61,750 bases of DNA from Oscillibacter sp. Lineage in GTDB: Bacteria; Bacillota; Clostridia; Oscillospirales; Oscillospiraceae. The stretch is taken from positions 1-61,750 of the forward strand of contig JAFYQM010000045.1 in the NCBI GenBank assembly GCA_017547085.1, read 5' to 3'. The notes under the pieces were generated by a model. It did no database searches. It was not told the origin of the DNA and saw nothing but the letters and a program-made list of their open reading frames with translations. Of the stretch, positions 5,593 to 15,087 are shown one piece after another (the first letter of the stretch is position 1; each line of letters begins with the position of its first letter). Made by a program: the position numbers and the translations under genes.

Positions 5593-7098
5593 TCATTCTC
5601 CGGCATGAAAGATGCCCAAAATCTCCAGTTCCTTTTCATTCAGTCCAATCCCCCGCAGCATTAGCCGGTTTCCGCGCAGCGCCTCGATGGAGTTGATGCC
5701 CATGCCGCCCATCAGTTCCTTGATCTCGTGTTTCCATGCCGTCAGCAGGTTGATCAGGAGCCGGCTTCCTTCCTCGGGATCCAGTCGCTTGACCAACTCG
5801 GGATTCTGTGTTGCGATGCCCCAGTTGCACTTACCGGTCTGGCAGGTACGGCACAGGTGACAACCCAAGGCTACCAGCGCAGCAGTCCCGATATAGCAGG
5901 CATCCGCACCCAGTGCAATGGCCTTGACCACATCAGCAGATGAACGGATGCTGCCTCCGGCAATCAGAGAAACCTGATTGCGGATCCCCTCATCCCGAAG
6001 TCGCTGATCCACGGCTGCCAGAGCCAGCTCAATGGGAATACCTACATTGTCCCGGATACGGGTGGGAGCTGCACCGGTACCGCCGCGGAATCCATCAATG
6101 GCGATGATATCCGCGCCGCTGCGGGCAATGCCGCTGGCAATGGCGGCGATGTTGTGAACGGCAGCCACCTTGACGATGATGGGCTTTTGGTACTCGGTGG
6201 CTTCTTTCAGGGAATACACCAGCTGACGCAGGTCCTCGATGGAATAGATGTCGTGATGTGGAGCAGGCGAGATAGCATCCGCCCCCTCCGGCACCATACG
6301 GGTGCGGGAGACATCTCCCACAATTTTGGAGCCGGGCAGATGTCCGCCGATACCGGGTTTCGCGCCCTGTCCCATCTTGATCTCAATGGCAGCGCCAGCT
6401 TCCAGATAGTCCTTGTGGACGCCGAAGCGACCTGACGCAACCTGCACGATGGTGTTTTCTCCATAGCAATAAAAATCTTCGTGGAGGCCGCCCTCGCCGG
6501 TGTTGTAACAGATACCCATTTCTTGTGCGGCGCGGGCGAGCGCTGCGTGGGCGTTGTAGCTGATAGAGCCATAGCTCATAGCGGAGAACATGACCGGTAT
6601 CTCCAACTCAATCTGAGGTGCCAGCTCACACTTCAACTTTCCGGAAGCATCCCGTTGGATGCCGGAGGGCTTCTTTCCGAGAAAGACACGGGTTTCCATA
6701 GGTTCCCGCAGAGGATCAATGGAGGGATTCGTCACCTGTGAGGCATTGATCAGAATTTTATCCCAATAGACAGGAAACTGCTTCGGATTCCCCATGGAGG
6801 ACAGCAGCACACCGCCGCTTCCGGCCTGCTTATAGATCTCCTTGATGGTGTCACTGTCCCAGTTGGCATTTTCGCGAAACGCGCAGTCGTTCTTTGTGAT
6901 CTTCAGCGCATGGGTGGGACAGGTCGCGACACAGCGGTGGCAGTCTACGCACTTGCTTTCATCCGCCAGCATCAGATGGTGTTCCGCATCGTAGGTATGG
7001 ACGCCGTTGGCACATTGACGTTCGCAGATCCTGCAGCGGGTGCAGCGGGTATCGTTGCGAACAACTTCAAATTCCGGAGGAAAATAGTTGATTATCAT
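5593..7098 (-). CDS. Glutamate synthase, ferredoxin plus FMN (domain 2) subunit
   Basis: 501 residues. Two [4Fe-4S] ferredoxin clusters at the N terminus (CTRCRICERQC about 20-30 and CVDCHRCVATCP about 50-62), then the TIM-barrel FMN/2-oxoglutarate domain (GQGAKPGIGGHLPGSK, GFRGGTGAAPT) and a third Cys cluster (CHLCRTCQTGKC, about 425). This is the aminating half of glutamate synthase, combining ammonia from the amidotransferase subunit with 2-oxoglutarate. The ATG overlaps the previous stop (TAATG, 7096-7100), so translation is coupled. No pyridine-nucleotide GltD subunit is present, so a ferredoxin-type donor feeding the N-terminal clusters is likely (inference). Confidence 0.94.
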   Translation of the reverse strand: MIINYFPPEFEVVRNDTRCTRCRICERQCANGVHTYDAEHHLMLADESKCVDCHRCVATCPTHALKITKNDCAFRENANWDSDTIKEIYKQAGSGGVLLSSMGNPKQFPVYWDKILINASQVTNPSIDPLREPMETRVFLGKKPSGIQRDASGKLKCELAPQIELEIPVMFSAMSYGSISYNAHAALARAAQEMGICYNTGEGGLHEDFYCYGENTIVQVASGRFGVHKDYLEAGAAIEIKMGQGAKPGIGGHLPGSKIVGDVSRTRMVPEGADAISPAPHHDIYSIEDLRQLVYSLKEATEYQKPIIVKVAAVHNIAAIASGIARSGADIIAIDGFRGGTGAAPTRIRDNVGIPIELALAAVDQRLRDEGIRNQVSLIAGGSIRSSADVVKAIALGADACYIGTAALVALGCHLCRTCQTGKCNWGIATQNPELVKRLDPEEGSRLLINLLTAWKHEIKELMGGMGINSIEALRGNRLMLRGIGLNEKELEILGIFHAGE

Positions 7099-8192
7099 TA
7101 GAATACACCCTCCTTGACTCTTACGATGACCGGCTCGCCGCCGGCAGGTGCGTAGATGTTTTCTGCATCAGGCTCCATGGCGCGGATACCAGCTTCTTCG
7201 CTGGAGATGAAAACCTTGTCGTTTTTCTCGCCTACCACCATGCTGCGGAGCTTCAGTCGGTCATTCAATGCCATGAGTCCGCCATCAAAACCCAGTACGA
7301 TAGAGAACGGTCCTGTAATCAGCAGGCTGGGGAAAATCTTGCGCAGATAGAGAAGCTGCTGGCGCTCTGCTTCCGGTTTTCTCTCAATGGTAGACCAGAA
7401 CGGAGCCGCGATCACGGAGGCCGTTTCCTCCAGCGTCAGTCCCTGCTTGCGGAGCAGATAGTCTACAATATAGGTGATGACCTCTGTATCTGTTTGCAGG
7501 GTGCACTGATAGCCAAACATTTCAATGAAACGGCGGTTTGCATCATAGGAGGAGATTTCTCCATTGTGGACGATGGAATAATCCAGAAGGGAAAACGGGT
7601 GTGCGCCGCCCCACCAGCCGGGGGTGTTGGTAGGATACCGACCGTGGGCCGTCCAGCTGTACGCTTCGTATTCCTCCAGCCTGTAATAGTAACCCACGTC
7701 CTCCGGGAAGCCGACTGCTTTGAACACGCCCATATTCTTTCCGCTGGAGAACACATAGGCTCCCTTGCGGTTCGTGTTGATATTCATCACGATGCGGGCA
7801 ATCAGTTCCTTTTCATCCAGCTGCAGATTGGAGAGGACGGATTTCAACGGGGCAACAAAATAACGCCAGATCAGCGGTTCGTCGGTAATGAGCGGCGTTT
7901 TTCGGGTCGGGACCTGCTCCGCGTGGACGATTTCCACAGACTCACGCAGATACGCCTCGCAGTCCTTTCGGGTGGTTCGGCTGTCAAAAAACAGGTGCAG
8001 TGCAAAGAAGTCGCGATATATGGGGTAGATACCATACCCGGCAAAGCCGCCGCCCAGGCCGTTGGAGCGGTCGTGCATCGGTTTCATGCTCTCAATGATC
8101 TTTTCGCCGGTCATCCGGGATCCATCCCGTGAAATGACTGCGGAAATCGCACAGCCGGACGGAATACGGACCTGACCTTCTACTTTTTTCAT
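7098..8192 (-). CDS. Glutamate synthase, class II amidotransferase (domain 1) subunit
   Basis: 364 residues related to the glutaminase domain of GltB. The likely nucleophile is Cys14 (SGCAISAVISRDG), so a short N-terminal peptide must be removed if it follows the Ntn mechanism. Downstream are the family signatures GRYPTNTPGWWGGAHPF, VHNGEISSYDANRR and LQTDTEVI. It is the first gene of the leftward operon and is preceded by a promoter and a terminator-containing leader (8220-8283). Confidence 0.92.
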   Translation of the reverse strand: MKKVEGQVRIPSGCAISAVISRDGSRMTGEKIIESMKPMHDRSNGLGGGFAGYGIYPIYRDFFALHLFFDSRTTRKDCEAYLRESVEIVHAEQVPTRKTPLITDEPLIWRYFVAPLKSVLSNLQLDEKELIARIVMNINTNRKGAYVFSSGKNMGVFKAVGFPEDVGYYYRLEEYEAYSWTAHGRYPTNTPGWWGGAHPFSLLDYSIVHNGEISSYDANRRFIEMFGYQCTLQTDTEVITYIVDYLLRKQGLTLEETASVIAAPFWSTIERKPEAERQQLLYLRKIFPSLLITGPFSIVLGFDGGLMALNDRLKLRSMVVGEKNDKVFISSEEAGIRAMEPDAENIYAPAGGEPVIVRVKEGVF

Positions 8193-8219
8193 ACAGCCTC
8201 ATTCCTTTGCTTTGGAAAT

Positions 8220-8283
8220 AAAAGAAAACGAAGATATCCCCGGAAAAACGCGCAGTTTTTCCATGGAACATCTTCGTCCTTAC
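8220..8283 (-). promoter_or_regulatory. Leader with terminator upstream of the glutamate synthase operon
   Basis: On the minus strand ACGAAGAT (8270-8277) pairs with ATCTTCGT (8228-8235), followed by a TTTTCTTTTATTT tract. Inside is a second hairpin, GGAAAAAC / GTTTTTCC. The leader starts at the promoter's predicted +1, so transcription would stop before gltB1 unless antiterminated. The glnN leader has the same outer-stem-plus-inner-hairpin plan. With an ANTAR protein in the operon, antitermination is the natural reading. Confidence 0.65.
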
Positions 8284-8289
8284 CAATAA

Positions 8290-8317
8290 ATTACAATATA
8301 AAGACCGCTGCTGTCAA
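8290..8317 (-). promoter_or_regulatory. Promoter of the glutamate synthase operon
   Basis: Minus strand TTGACA (8312-8317), 16 bp, TGTAAT (8290-8295). Start near 8283. It points away from the glnN promoter 57 bp further on. Confidence 0.7.
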
Positions 8318-8373
8318 CGGCGCATTTGAGAAAATCCGTCCCGGAGAAACAAATGTTTTTTGCAAATTGACGG

Positions 8374-8402
8374 TTGACTTTCTTTTTTGGGGGGCGTATA
8401 GT
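8374..8402 (+). promoter_or_regulatory. Promoter of glnN
   Basis: TTGACT (8374-8379), 17 bp, TATAGT (8397-8402). Start near 8409, immediately before the leader terminator. Confidence 0.8.
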
Positions 8403-8408
8403 AGGCGC

Positions 8409-8470
8409 TGTTAAGAGACACCGACGTCTCAGAGGACATTCCTCTGCGATGTCGGTGTCTCTTTTTTTGA
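8409..8470 (+). promoter_or_regulatory. Leader terminator/attenuator of glnN
   Basis: GAGACACCGAC (8415-8425) pairs with GTCGGTGTCTC (8451-8461) followed by seven T. An inner hairpin CAGAGG / CCTCTG sits in the loop. A terminator placed at the very start of the transcript, about 150 bases before the glnN start, implies regulated readthrough. A further 8 bp hairpin (GATTCTGT / ACAGAATC, 8468-8490) follows. I cannot confirm the two hexaloop hairpins typical of ANTAR targets by eye. Confidence 0.7.
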
Positions 8471-8615
8471 TTCTGTGCCAGGAACAGAATCATCTCTTAT
8501 TCTCCTGCCCCATGTGGGCACACACTCCCTTGGCCTTATACATCGCAGGGCCCGTCGCTCCCCCTCTCGGTGTCCTGCGGTGTATAACGTCAAAATCTCT
8601 GAAAGGGTGAATACA

Positions 8616-10712
8616 ATGACGACCGTACCTGAACTGTTTGGAAGCAGGGTCTTTGATGACCGTGTAATGAAAGCCCGCCTTTCCGGAAATGTTTACAATT
8701 CCCTGAAGCAAACCATCGAGGCCGGCAAGAAGCTGGATCTGTCCGTTGCAAATGCAGTAGCAGCAGCGATGCGGGATTGGGCGGTCGAAAATGGAGCGAC
8801 CCACTTCACCCACTGGTTCCAGCCGCTGACCGGCATTACGGCAGAAAAGCACGACAGCTTCATCTCTCCCGCCCCGGATGGCCGTGTCATCATGGAGTTT
8901 TCCGGCAAAGAGCTCATTAAAGGTGAACCCGATGCCTCTTCGTTCCCCTCCGGTGGTCTGCGTGCTACTTTTGAGGCTCGAGGCTATACCGCATGGGACC
9001 CTACCAGCTATGCCTTCATCAAGGGCAAGACCCTTTGTATACCCACGGCATTTTGTTCCTACGGCGGCGAGGCGCTTGATAAGAAGACGCCGTTGCTTCG
9101 CTCCATGGAGGCGCTGAACAAGCAGGCGCTTCGTGTGCTGAAGCTGTTTGGTAACGAGGATGTAAAGCGGGTCACGACCTCTGTCGGTCCGGAACAGGAG
9201 TATTTTCTGGTGGACCGTGCCATGTACGAAAAGCGCCATGACCTGATCTACACCGGCCGGACCCTGTTCGGCGCTAAGCCGCCCAAGGGGCAGGAACTGG
9301 ACGACCATTACTTCGGTTCCATCAAGCCACGGGTCGCGGCTTATATGGAGGAGCTGAACGAAGAACTCTGGAAGCTGGGTATTCTGGCTAAGACGGAGCA
9401 CAACGAGGTAGCTCCCGCACAGCACGAACTGGCTCCCATCTATACTACTACTAACATTGCCTGTGACCACAACCAGCTGACCATGGAGATCATGCAGAAG
9501 GTAGCGGCCAAGCACGGTCTTGTCTGCCTGCTGCATGAAAAGCCTTTTGCCGGGGTCAACGGTTCCGGCAAACACAACAACTGGTCCATCTCCACGGATA
9601 CCGGCGTAAATCTGCTGTCTCCCGGCGATACCCCCTATGAAAATGCGCAGTTCCTGCTGTTTCTGGTGGCGGTCATTCAGGCGGTGGATGAATATCAGGG
9701 CCTGCTGAGGGCCGCGGTAGCGACTGCGGGCAACGACCACCGTCTGGGGGCCAACGAGGCGCCTCCTGCCGTGATCTCTATTTTCCTCGGCGACGAGCTG
9801 ACTGCCGTTCTGGATGCTATTGAACAGGCTGTCCCTTACAGCGGAGCCGAAAAGAAGAAGTTAAAGCTGGGTGTTGCGGCTCTTCCCAGATTCGTTCGGG
9901 ATACCACAGACCGCAACCGCACTTCACCCTTTGCCTTTACCGGCAATAAGTTTGAATTCCGGATGTTGGGGTCCAACAACTCCATTGCCTGCACCAACAT
10001 CATGTTGAACACCGCTGTGGCAGAGATCCTGCGCCGGTATGCAGACCAGCTGGAGGAGGCCGCAGACTTTGATGCCGCGCTCCATGACCTGATCAAGGAG
10101 ACTATTTCCGCCCACAAGCGCATCATTTTCAACGGAAACGGCTATGACGATGCCTGGATTCAGGAAGCTACAGAAGAACGCGGTCTGTTGAACCTGCGCA
10201 CCACTCCTGAGGCCATGGGCGCCACGCTGGAACCGAAGAATATGGAACTGCTGGCATCCCATAAGGTCCTCTCCGAAACAGAGCTTCGCTCCCGCTATGA
10301 GATCCAGATGGAGAACTACTGCAAGACTGTTCGCATTGAGGCACTGACCATGCGGGACATGGCCCGGAAGGAGATCCTTCCCGCGGTGGAATCCTATGTT
10401 TCCACTCTGGCCGCAACAACCGCTGCAAAGAAGGCAGCAGATTCTGCACTGGCCTGCGGATATGAAACGAAGCTCCTGAAGAAGCTGGCCTCTCTGGTGG
10501 ATACCATCGACGGGCGGACGGAAGCACTGGAAACTGCTCTGGTCAAGCTGGAGACAGTCAACGGTATTACGGAGGAGGCCTTTGCCATCCGCGACATGAT
10601 CCTGCCGAAGATGAACGAACTGCGGGAGGTCTGTGATGAGGCGGAGACTCTGACTGCCGCAAACTACTGGCCGTTCCCCACATACGGTGATCTGCTGTTT
10701 GGCGTGAGATAA
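8616..10712 (+). CDS. glnN: Glutamine synthetase type III
   Basis: 698 residues, the usual GSIII length. The GSIII signature [13 protein letters not shown] lies near residue 120, followed by the catalytic barrel motifs [31 protein letters not shown] and GANEAPPA. The open frame extends to 8475, but GAAAGGGTG at 8601-8609 and the conserved start ([14 protein letters not shown]) fix the ATG at 8616. It makes glutamine from glutamate and ammonia alongside the short GSI encoded across the divergent promoter region. Confidence 0.96.
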   Translation: MTTVPELFGSRVFDDRVMKARLSGNVYNSLKQTIEAGKKLDLSVANAVAAAMRDWAVENGATHFTHWFQPLTGITAEKHDSFISPAPDGRVIMEFSGKELIKGEPDASSFPSGGLRATFEARGYTAWDPTSYAFIKGKTLCIPTAFCSYGGEALDKKTPLLRSMEALNKQALRVLKLFGNEDVKRVTTSVGPEQEYFLVDRAMYEKRHDLIYTGRTLFGAKPPKGQELDDHYFGSIKPRVAAYMEELNEELWKLGILAKTEHNEVAPAQHELAPIYTTTNIACDHNQLTMEIMQKVAAKHGLVCLLHEKPFAGVNGSGKHNNWSISTDTGVNLLSPGDTPYENAQFLLFLVAVIQAVDEYQGLLRAAVATAGNDHRLGANEAPPAVISIFLGDELTAVLDAIEQAVPYSGAEKKKLKLGVAALPRFVRDTTDRNRTSPFAFTGNKFEFRMLGSNNSIACTNIMLNTAVAEILRRYADQLEEAADFDAALHDLIKETISAHKRIIFNGNGYDDAWIQEATEERGLLNLRTTPEAMGATLEPKNMELLASHKVLSETELRSRYEIQMENYCKTVRIEALTMRDMARKEILPAVESYVSTLAATTAAKKAADSALACGYETKLLKKLASLVDTIDGRTEALETALVKLETVNGITEEAFAIRDMILPKMNELREVCDEAETLTAANYWPFPTYGDLLFGVR

Positions 10713-10769
10713 ATAGGCATATTTAGATTTCGGTAGTGCTTTCGATCTTTACTGATAAGGTGAAAAGAA

Positions 10770-11042
10770 ATGAAATATCCGATTGAATTGTCTTCTTTAA
10801 AAGATGTTGAGCGCTTTTCTAACGCCATTCAACGCATCGATGCAGATGTTTGGCTTGTTGGAGAGGATGAACACGGGCATCCGTGGTATTTGTCAGCAAA
10901 GTCGTTGCTTGCGTCACTGTGCATATCTAAAAAGGCACAAAAACAACGGAAGCATACAGCCCACGACGTTGACTGGAATACGATTTCGTGTGAATGCGAT
11001 GAAGATATTTATTATGCAATCCGCGACTTCATCAAAGAATAG
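10770..11042 (+). CDS. HPr-like small protein without the active-site His
   Basis: 90 residues, AAGGTG before the ATG at 10770, 57 bp after glnN and probably cotranscribed with it. The middle (DADVWLVGEDEHG, then YLSAKSLLASL) resembles the second half of HPr, where the regulatory serine sits in NAKSLLGVLSL, as in the true HPr of this window at 57308-57571. The LHARPA phosphorylation site has no counterpart. If the fold is right this is a regulatory HPr paralogue that cannot carry a PTS phosphate. The resemblance is weak and the role unknown. Confidence 0.5.
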   Translation: MKYPIELSSLKDVERFSNAIQRIDADVWLVGEDEHGHPWYLSAKSLLASLCISKKAQKQRKHTAHDVDWNTISCECDEDIYYAIRDFIKE

Positions 11043-11061
11043 CAAATATCTGTGCAAAGGC

Positions 11062-11285
11062 GATTGAGAAATGAGAAGTACTGCGGGAGTTCACCCACAG
11101 AGAGCGCGGAAACGATGAGAACCGCGCGGCAGAGTCCGCACGAATAACACATTTTGAGCTGCAATCTGAAAAGAAGAACTGAGTAGGTGCGCCGCAATGC
11201 CAGCGTTATCCGGCAAGACCTTGTCAGAGGTTCAAAAGAAACAATACAGGTGGCACCGCGGGAACAGCACCCGCCCTGTAGAATG
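11062..11285 (+). ncRNA. T-box riboswitch, Asn specifier, upstream of asnB
   Basis: All main T-box parts are visible: AGAGAG (11099-11104), a stem-I hairpin with GATGAGAA, a specifier segment GAAT-AAC-ACA followed by TGAG (AAC at 11146-11148), the GAGTAGGTGCGCCG segment, and the T-box proper GGTGGCACCGCGGG (11249-11262). AAC means tRNA-Asn, matching the asparagine synthetase that follows. A competing stem TACAGG...CCTGTA encloses the T-box sequence but I see no T tract after it, so whether control is by termination or otherwise is open. Confidence 0.92.
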
Positions 11286-11310
11286 CTGAATCAACTTTGG
11301 AGGTTTTCTT

Positions 11311-12891
11311 ATGTGTTCTATTATGGGTTACTGCTCCTGCGATGTTACCTATGACGAGTTCAGGGACGCTTTTGAGCGGACTAAATCCCGCGGTCCTGAT
11401 GACACCCGTGTCATTTTTGTGGGCAAAGGTCTCCTGGGGTTCCACCGGCTGGCCATCATGGGACTGCATCCGGAAGGTATGCAGCCCTTTACGCTGGACG
11501 GAAGCGCTGTCGTCTGCAACGGCGAAATATATGGCTTCGAGCGAATCAGGCAAGTCCTGCAAAAGAAAGGCTACACATTCCGCAGTGAGTCGGACTGTGA
11601 AATCCTGCTTCCTCTCTACAAGGAGTACGGCGCTGCCATGTTCCGGATGCTGGACGCGGAATTTGCGCTGATCCTGTATGACGCGGAGGAGCAGGAGTTT
11701 GTTGCTGCCCGCGATCCTATCGGCATCCGGCCACTTTATTATGGCTTTGATGAGTCCGGTGCCATCGTTTTTGCCAGCGAAGCGAAAAACTTGGTGGGAA
11801 TCTGTGCAAAGATCATGCCGTTCCCGCCCGGCCATTATTACAAAGACGGTGAGTTTGTCTGTTATCGGGATATCACGGCAGTGGATCGTGTCTGCAGCGA
11901 TGATTTGGAAACGGTTTGTAAGAATATTCGGGAAAAGCTGGTTGCCGGCATTCGGAAGCGGCTGGTGGCAGATGCCAAGGTGGGTTTCCTGCTCAGCGGC
12001 GGTCTGGATTCCTCTCTGGTGTGCGCCGTGGCGCGGAAGCATTCTGACAAACCGATCCGTACATTCGCTATCGGTATGAGCGAGGATGCCATTGACCTGA
12101 AATATGCGAAAGAAGTGGCAGACTACATTGGCAGCGACCATACCGAGGTCATCATCTCCAAAGAGGATGTTTTGTCTTCACTGGAAACAGTGATTTCCCT
12201 GTTGGGCACCTACGATATCACCACGATCCGCGCCAGTATGGGTATGTATCTGGTCTGCAAGGCCATCCATGAACAGACGGATATCCGCGTCCTGCTGACC
12301 GGCGAAATCAGTGATGAGTTGTTCGGATACAAGTACACCGATTTTGCTCCCTCCGCGGAGGAATTTCAGAAAGAAGCCGTCAAGCGCATCCGAGAACTGC
12401 ATATGTATGATGTTCTCCGTGCCGACCGCTGCATCTCCGTCAACTCGCTGGAGGCTCGAGTTCCCTTTGGCGATCTGGAATTTGTGGAGTATGTGATGTC
12501 CATCGATCCGGAGATGAAGCTGAACAAGTACGGCAAGGGCAAATACCTGCTCCGCCATGCCTTTGAGGGAGACTATCTGCCCCAGAGCATCCTGTACCGG
12601 GAAAAGGCAGCCTTCTCGGATGCCGTGGGTCATTCCATGGTGGACTACCTGAAGGAATATGCCGACAGCTGTTATACGGACGAGGCCTATGAAGAAAAGC
12701 GGATGGTCTATGCTTACGCACGACCGTTTACAAAGGAATCTCTGCTCTATCGGGAAATCTTTGAGAAATACTACCCCGGCCAAGCGGAAATGGTGGTTGA
12801 TTTCTGGATGCCCAACAAGGCCTGGGAGGGCTGTGATGTCAACGATCCCTCCGCCCGTGTGCTGGCAAACTATGGCGACAGCGGAAAATGA
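11311..12891 (+). CDS. asnB: Asparagine synthetase (glutamine-hydrolysing)
   Basis: 526 residues. Cys2 of MCSIMGYCS is the class II amidotransferase nucleophile; motifs [13 protein letters not shown] and NGEIY follow in the first 80 residues. The synthetase domain has the PP-loop SGGLDSS at about 231 and [10 protein letters not shown] near 335. TTTGGAGG precedes the ATG at 11311. It makes Asn from Asp, ATP and glutamine. As first gene after the Asn T-box it is expected to respond to uncharged tRNA-Asn, and with no terminator before purC it may carry the next six genes with it. Confidence 0.95.
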   Translation: MCSIMGYCSCDVTYDEFRDAFERTKSRGPDDTRVIFVGKGLLGFHRLAIMGLHPEGMQPFTLDGSAVVCNGEIYGFERIRQVLQKKGYTFRSESDCEILLPLYKEYGAAMFRMLDAEFALILYDAEEQEFVAARDPIGIRPLYYGFDESGAIVFASEAKNLVGICAKIMPFPPGHYYKDGEFVCYRDITAVDRVCSDDLETVCKNIREKLVAGIRKRLVADAKVGFLLSGGLDSSLVCAVARKHSDKPIRTFAIGMSEDAIDLKYAKEVADYIGSDHTEVIISKEDVLSSLETVISLLGTYDITTIRASMGMYLVCKAIHEQTDIRVLLTGEISDELFGYKYTDFAPSAEEFQKEAVKRIRELHMYDVLRADRCISVNSLEARVPFGDLEFVEYVMSIDPEMKLNKYGKGKYLLRHAFEGDYLPQSILYREKAAFSDAVGHSMVDYLKEYADSCYTDEAYEEKRMVYAYARPFTKESLLYREIFEKYYPGQAEMVVDFWMPNKAWEGCDVNDPSARVLANYGDSGK

Positions 12892-12911
12892 TAATAATGG
12901 GAGGAACAAAT

Positions 12912-13631
12912 ATGGAAAAGCTGGAACAACTCTACGAGGGAAAAGCAAAAAGGGTCTTTGCTACGAATGACCCCGAATTGCTGATCGTGGATTATAAGGA
13001 TGATGCGACCGCGTTTAACGGCCTGAAAAAGGGCACGATTTCCGGAAAGGGCGTCATCAACAATCAGATGAGCAACCGGCTGATGCAAAAGCTGGAGAAG
13101 GCGGGAATTCCCACCCATTTTGTCCGGGAACTGAGCGAACGGGAAACACTTGTCAAGAGAGTCGCCATCGTTCCGCTGGAAGTCATCGTCCGCAACATTG
13201 CCGCAGGCTCTTTCTCCAAGAGGTATGGAATGGAAGAAGGCGTTGTATTTGAGCAGCCCACCATCGAGTTTTCCTATAAAAATGACGCCCTGGGGGATCC
13301 TCTCCTGAATACGCTGCACGCCAGGGCCCTTGGCCTCGCCACGGATACGGAGATCGAGCAGATCAAATGCTATGCGTTCCGCATCAATGAGATTCTGAAA
13401 GCATTTTGGGCAGAGTGCGGTGTGACGCTGGTGGATTTTAAGCTGGAGTTTGGCCGCCTGCCTGACGGCACCATCGTTCTGGCAGATGAAATCAGTCCCG
13501 ACACCTGCCGCCTGTGGGATACGAAGACCCACGAGAAACTGGATAAGGACCGGTTCAGACGGGATCTCGGCGGCGTGGAAGATGCCTATGCGGAAATCAT
13601 GAAAAGGCTGGTAGAACATGATGCGACCTGA
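12912..13631 (+). CDS. purC: SAICAR synthetase
   Basis: 239 residues, normal family length. Starts [12 protein letters not shown] and contains [13 protein letters not shown]-type, [13 protein letters not shown] and LVDFKLEFG motifs of purine step 8. An upstream frame opens at 12888, but GGGAGG (12899-12904) sets the ATG at 12912, 20 bp after the asnB stop. It converts CAIR and aspartate to SAICAR. Confidence 0.95.
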   Translation: MEKLEQLYEGKAKRVFATNDPELLIVDYKDDATAFNGLKKGTISGKGVINNQMSNRLMQKLEKAGIPTHFVRELSERETLVKRVAIVPLEVIVRNIAAGSFSKRYGMEEGVVFEQPTIEFSYKNDALGDPLLNTLHARALGLATDTEIEQIKCYAFRINEILKAFWAECGVTLVDFKLEFGRLPDGTIVLADEISPDTCRLWDTKTHEKLDKDRFRRDLGGVEDAYAEIMKRLVEHDAT

Positions 13632-15075
13632 ATATCCCGGCCATGAAGAACACCACATTCACGAAGAGTGTGGTGTCTTCGGCGTTTTTTCGACCAGTAC
13701 CACAGACGTGGGAAATCTGGCCTATTATGGTTTGTTTGCGCTGCAGCACCGTGGGCAGGAAAGTGCCGGCATCGTTGTCAACGACGACGGCGTTTTTACC
13801 GCCTACCGGGATGTGGGTTTGGTAAACGATGTGTTTACACCGGACCGGCTGCAGGCGCTGGGACAGGGCAGCATTGTAGTCGGCCATGTCCGTTATGCCA
13901 CCACTGGTTCCGATAACAAACGCAATGTGCAGCCCATCGTCATCAACCACCACAAAGGGAGCATGGCACTGGCACATAACGGGAACCTTGCCAATTCCAT
14001 GGAATTGCGGGATGCGTTGGAGCAGGCAGGTTCTATTTTCCATACCACAACCGATTCGGAGGTTCTCGCCTATATCATCGTACAGGAGCGGCTTCGCTGC
14101 CCGTCCATTGAAGCAGCAGTCTCCGCCGCTATGGATCAGATCGAAGGCGCATACTCGCTGGTGATCTCCTCTCCCACAAAGCTGATTGCAGCCCGAGACC
14201 CCTATGGCTTCCGTCCTCTTTGCATGGGACAGCTGCCGGACGGCTCCACGGTATTCGCTTCCGAATCCTGCGCGCTGGACGCAGTTGGTGCCGCGCTGGC
14301 GCGGGAACTGCTGCCGGGCGAGATCGTAACCGTCAATCAGGATGGGATCCACTCTGACCGCTCCCATTGCGGACAGTGCGGACAGAAATTCTGCGTCTTT
14401 GAATACATCTATTTTGCGCGGCCGGACTCCATCGTAGAGGGGTGCAATGTTTCGCTTGCCCGTCAGAAAGCCGGAGCCTTTCTCGCAAAAACACACCCGG
14501 TGGACGCGGATATCGTGATCGGCGTCCCTGATTCCGGTCTGGATGCAGCGCTGGGTTATGCAAGAGAGTCCGGTATTCCGTATGGAATCGGGTTTACGAA
14601 GAATAAATATATTGGACGCACCTTTATTTCTCCTACCCAGTCTCAACGGGAGAACGGCGTCAATATCAAGCTGAACCCTATCCGCTCCATGGTAGAGGGA
14701 AAGCGTGTGGTACTGATCGATGACTCCATTGTGCGAGGGACCACCTGTCGCCGCACCATTGACCTGCTGCGGAAAGCCGGAGCTAAAGAGATCCATATGC
14801 GGGTCAGCGCCCCGCCGTTTATCGCGCCCTGCTATTACGGAACAGATATCGACAGTGCAGAAAATCTGATTGCAAACCACCACAGTGTGGAGGAGATCGC
14901 AGAGATCATCGGTGTGGATTCGCTGGGGTATCTGCGGATAGAAGATGTGGTGCATCTGACAGAACTGGACGGAGACCGGTTCTGTACAGCGTGTTTTGGC
15001 GGAGCGTATCCTACCAGAATTCCAGCCGCAGGACAAAAGGACAGATTTGAACAGAAAATCAGTCGAAAAAAGTAA
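13618..15075 (+). CDS. purF: Amidophosphoribosyltransferase
   Basis: 485 residues; first committed purine step, moving glutamine nitrogen to PRPP. A 17-residue propeptide precedes Cys18 (EECGVFGVF), the Ntn nucleophile, as in the cleaved [4Fe-4S] type of Bacillus. [16 protein letters not shown] and the PRPP-binding [13 protein letters not shown] (near 370) are intact. It overlaps the end of purC by 14 bp; two consecutive ATGs are possible (13618, 13621). Confidence 0.95.
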   Translation: MMRPEYPGHEEHHIHEECGVFGVFSTSTTDVGNLAYYGLFALQHRGQESAGIVVNDDGVFTAYRDVGLVNDVFTPDRLQALGQGSIVVGHVRYATTGSDNKRNVQPIVINHHKGSMALAHNGNLANSMELRDALEQAGSIFHTTTDSEVLAYIIVQERLRCPSIEAAVSAAMDQIEGAYSLVISSPTKLIAARDPYGFRPLCMGQLPDGSTVFASESCALDAVGAALARELLPGEIVTVNQDGIHSDRSHCGQCGQKFCVFEYIYFARPDSIVEGCNVSLARQKAGAFLAKTHPVDADIVIGVPDSGLDAALGYARESGIPYGIGFTKNKYIGRTFISPTQSQRENGVNIKLNPIRSMVEGKRVVLIDDSIVRGTTCRRTIDLLRKAGAKEIHMRVSAPPFIAPCYYGTDIDSAENLIANHHSVEEIAEIIGVDSLGYLRIEDVVHLTELDGDRFCTACFGGAYPTRIPAAGQKDRFEQKISRKK

Positions 15076-15087
15076 AGGAGCGTGTTT

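Noticed and set aside
13597-15036. 479-codon leftward frame opposite purF
   Set aside because: Antisense shadow of purF; composition and lack of ribosome site argue against coding.
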